A DNA stretch of 7,445 nucleotides from Chromatiales bacterium (lineage in GTDB: Bacteria > Pseudomonadota > Gammaproteobacteria > CAMYNG01). Position 1 is the stretch's first letter, and every line of letters starts with the position of its first letter. Shown one piece after another: positions 7,332 through 7,445 of the stretch. The position numbers were made by a program, and so were the translations under genes. The notes under the pieces were generated by a model. It worked only from the letters and a program-made list of their open reading frames with translations, was not told the origin of the DNA and searched no databases. Location of the stretch: positions 1 to 7,445 of the forward strand of contig JALUTW010000380.1 of assembly GCA_027021685.1 (NCBI GenBank). The letters run 5' to 3'.

Positions 7332-7373
7332 TGCCAGATGTCCGATGTCCGAGACCTGACGCCTGGCATCTGA
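7332..7373. repeat. Small word-mosaic repeat after the Sel1 gene
   Basis: A 7-base tandem GATGTCC-GATGTCC (7337-7350) is flanked by overlapping inverted words: TGCCAG (7332-7337) with CTGGCA (7363-7368), and CAGATG (7335-7340) with CATCTG (7367-7372). CCTGACGCCTGGCATCTGAC on the right arm is built of similar words. It lies between two convergent reading frames. It resembles short dispersed intergenic repeats seen in other GC-rich proteobacteria, an impression from memory only. As RNA it could form a weak hairpin, but there is no T-run. Confidence 0.45.
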
Positions 7374-7377
7374 CCGC

Positions 7378-7445
7378 CTACACGTGAAAGTGGGCGCCCG
7401 CCTTCTGGCCCACGCCCACCGCGCCCTTGTCCAGGTACAGCGCCC
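7378..7445 (-). CDS. Unidentified protein, last 21-22 residues only
   Basis: On the - strand an open frame enters from the right edge and ends at TAG (complement of 7378-7380). The visible C-terminus is ALYLDKGAVGVGQKAGAHFHV. Codons mostly end in G or C, and the frame is convergent with the Sel1 gene, with 54 bp between the two stop codons. I do not recognise the family from this fragment. It may be a real gene end or, less likely, a chance frame in GC-rich DNA. Confidence 0.5.
   Translation of the reverse strand, partial: ALYLDKGAVGVGQKAGAHFHV

Overview
The window is ordinary high-GC bacterial chromosome, with almost every third codon position G or C. Most of it is a co-directional central-carbon operon, followed by two accessory genes. 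The protein sequences are closest, from memory of the families, to gammaproteobacterial enzymes: TktA-like transketolase, an E. coli-type GapA and Pgk, and a PykA (type II)-like pyruvate kinase. The aldolase is instead the longer class II form found in Calvin-cycle (cbb) operons of autotrophic proteobacteria. A sulfur-oxidising or phototrophic gammaproteobacterium would fit. That is inference: RuBisCO, phosphoribulokinase and any 16S gene lie outside the window.

Positions 1-6076 hold, all on the + strand, the 3' part of tkt, then gap, pgk, pyk and fba. The spacers are 43, 121, 38 and 71 bp. The gap-pgk spacer carries two strong tandem hairpins, one a perfect 30-bp palindrome. The pyk-fba spacer carries a short direct repeat and a full-length Shine-Dalgarno sequence. 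The operon ends at a textbook intrinsic terminator (10-bp stem, GCGA loop, T-rich tail) at 6100-6133. Together the enzymes interconvert pentose phosphates, fructose-1,6-bisphosphate, triose phosphates, 3-phosphoglycerate and, at the exit, pyruvate. All but pyruvate kinase can run in the glycolytic, gluconeogenic or Calvin direction.

Positions 6149-6436 encode an unrecognised 95-aa protein that begins only 15 bp after the terminator tail. Positions 6535-7323 encode a membrane-targeted or exported protein with four Sel1-like (TPR-like) repeats. The stretch 7324-7377 holds a small mosaic of repeated and inverted words. The last 68 bases read as the C-terminal end of an unidentified convergent gene on the - strand.

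I found no tRNA, rRNA, CRISPR array, insertion sequence or prophage signal, and no strong case for a new multi-gene system. The items most worth a second look are the gap-pgk palindrome, the word-mosaic repeat after the Sel1 gene, and the two uncharacterised genes after the terminator.
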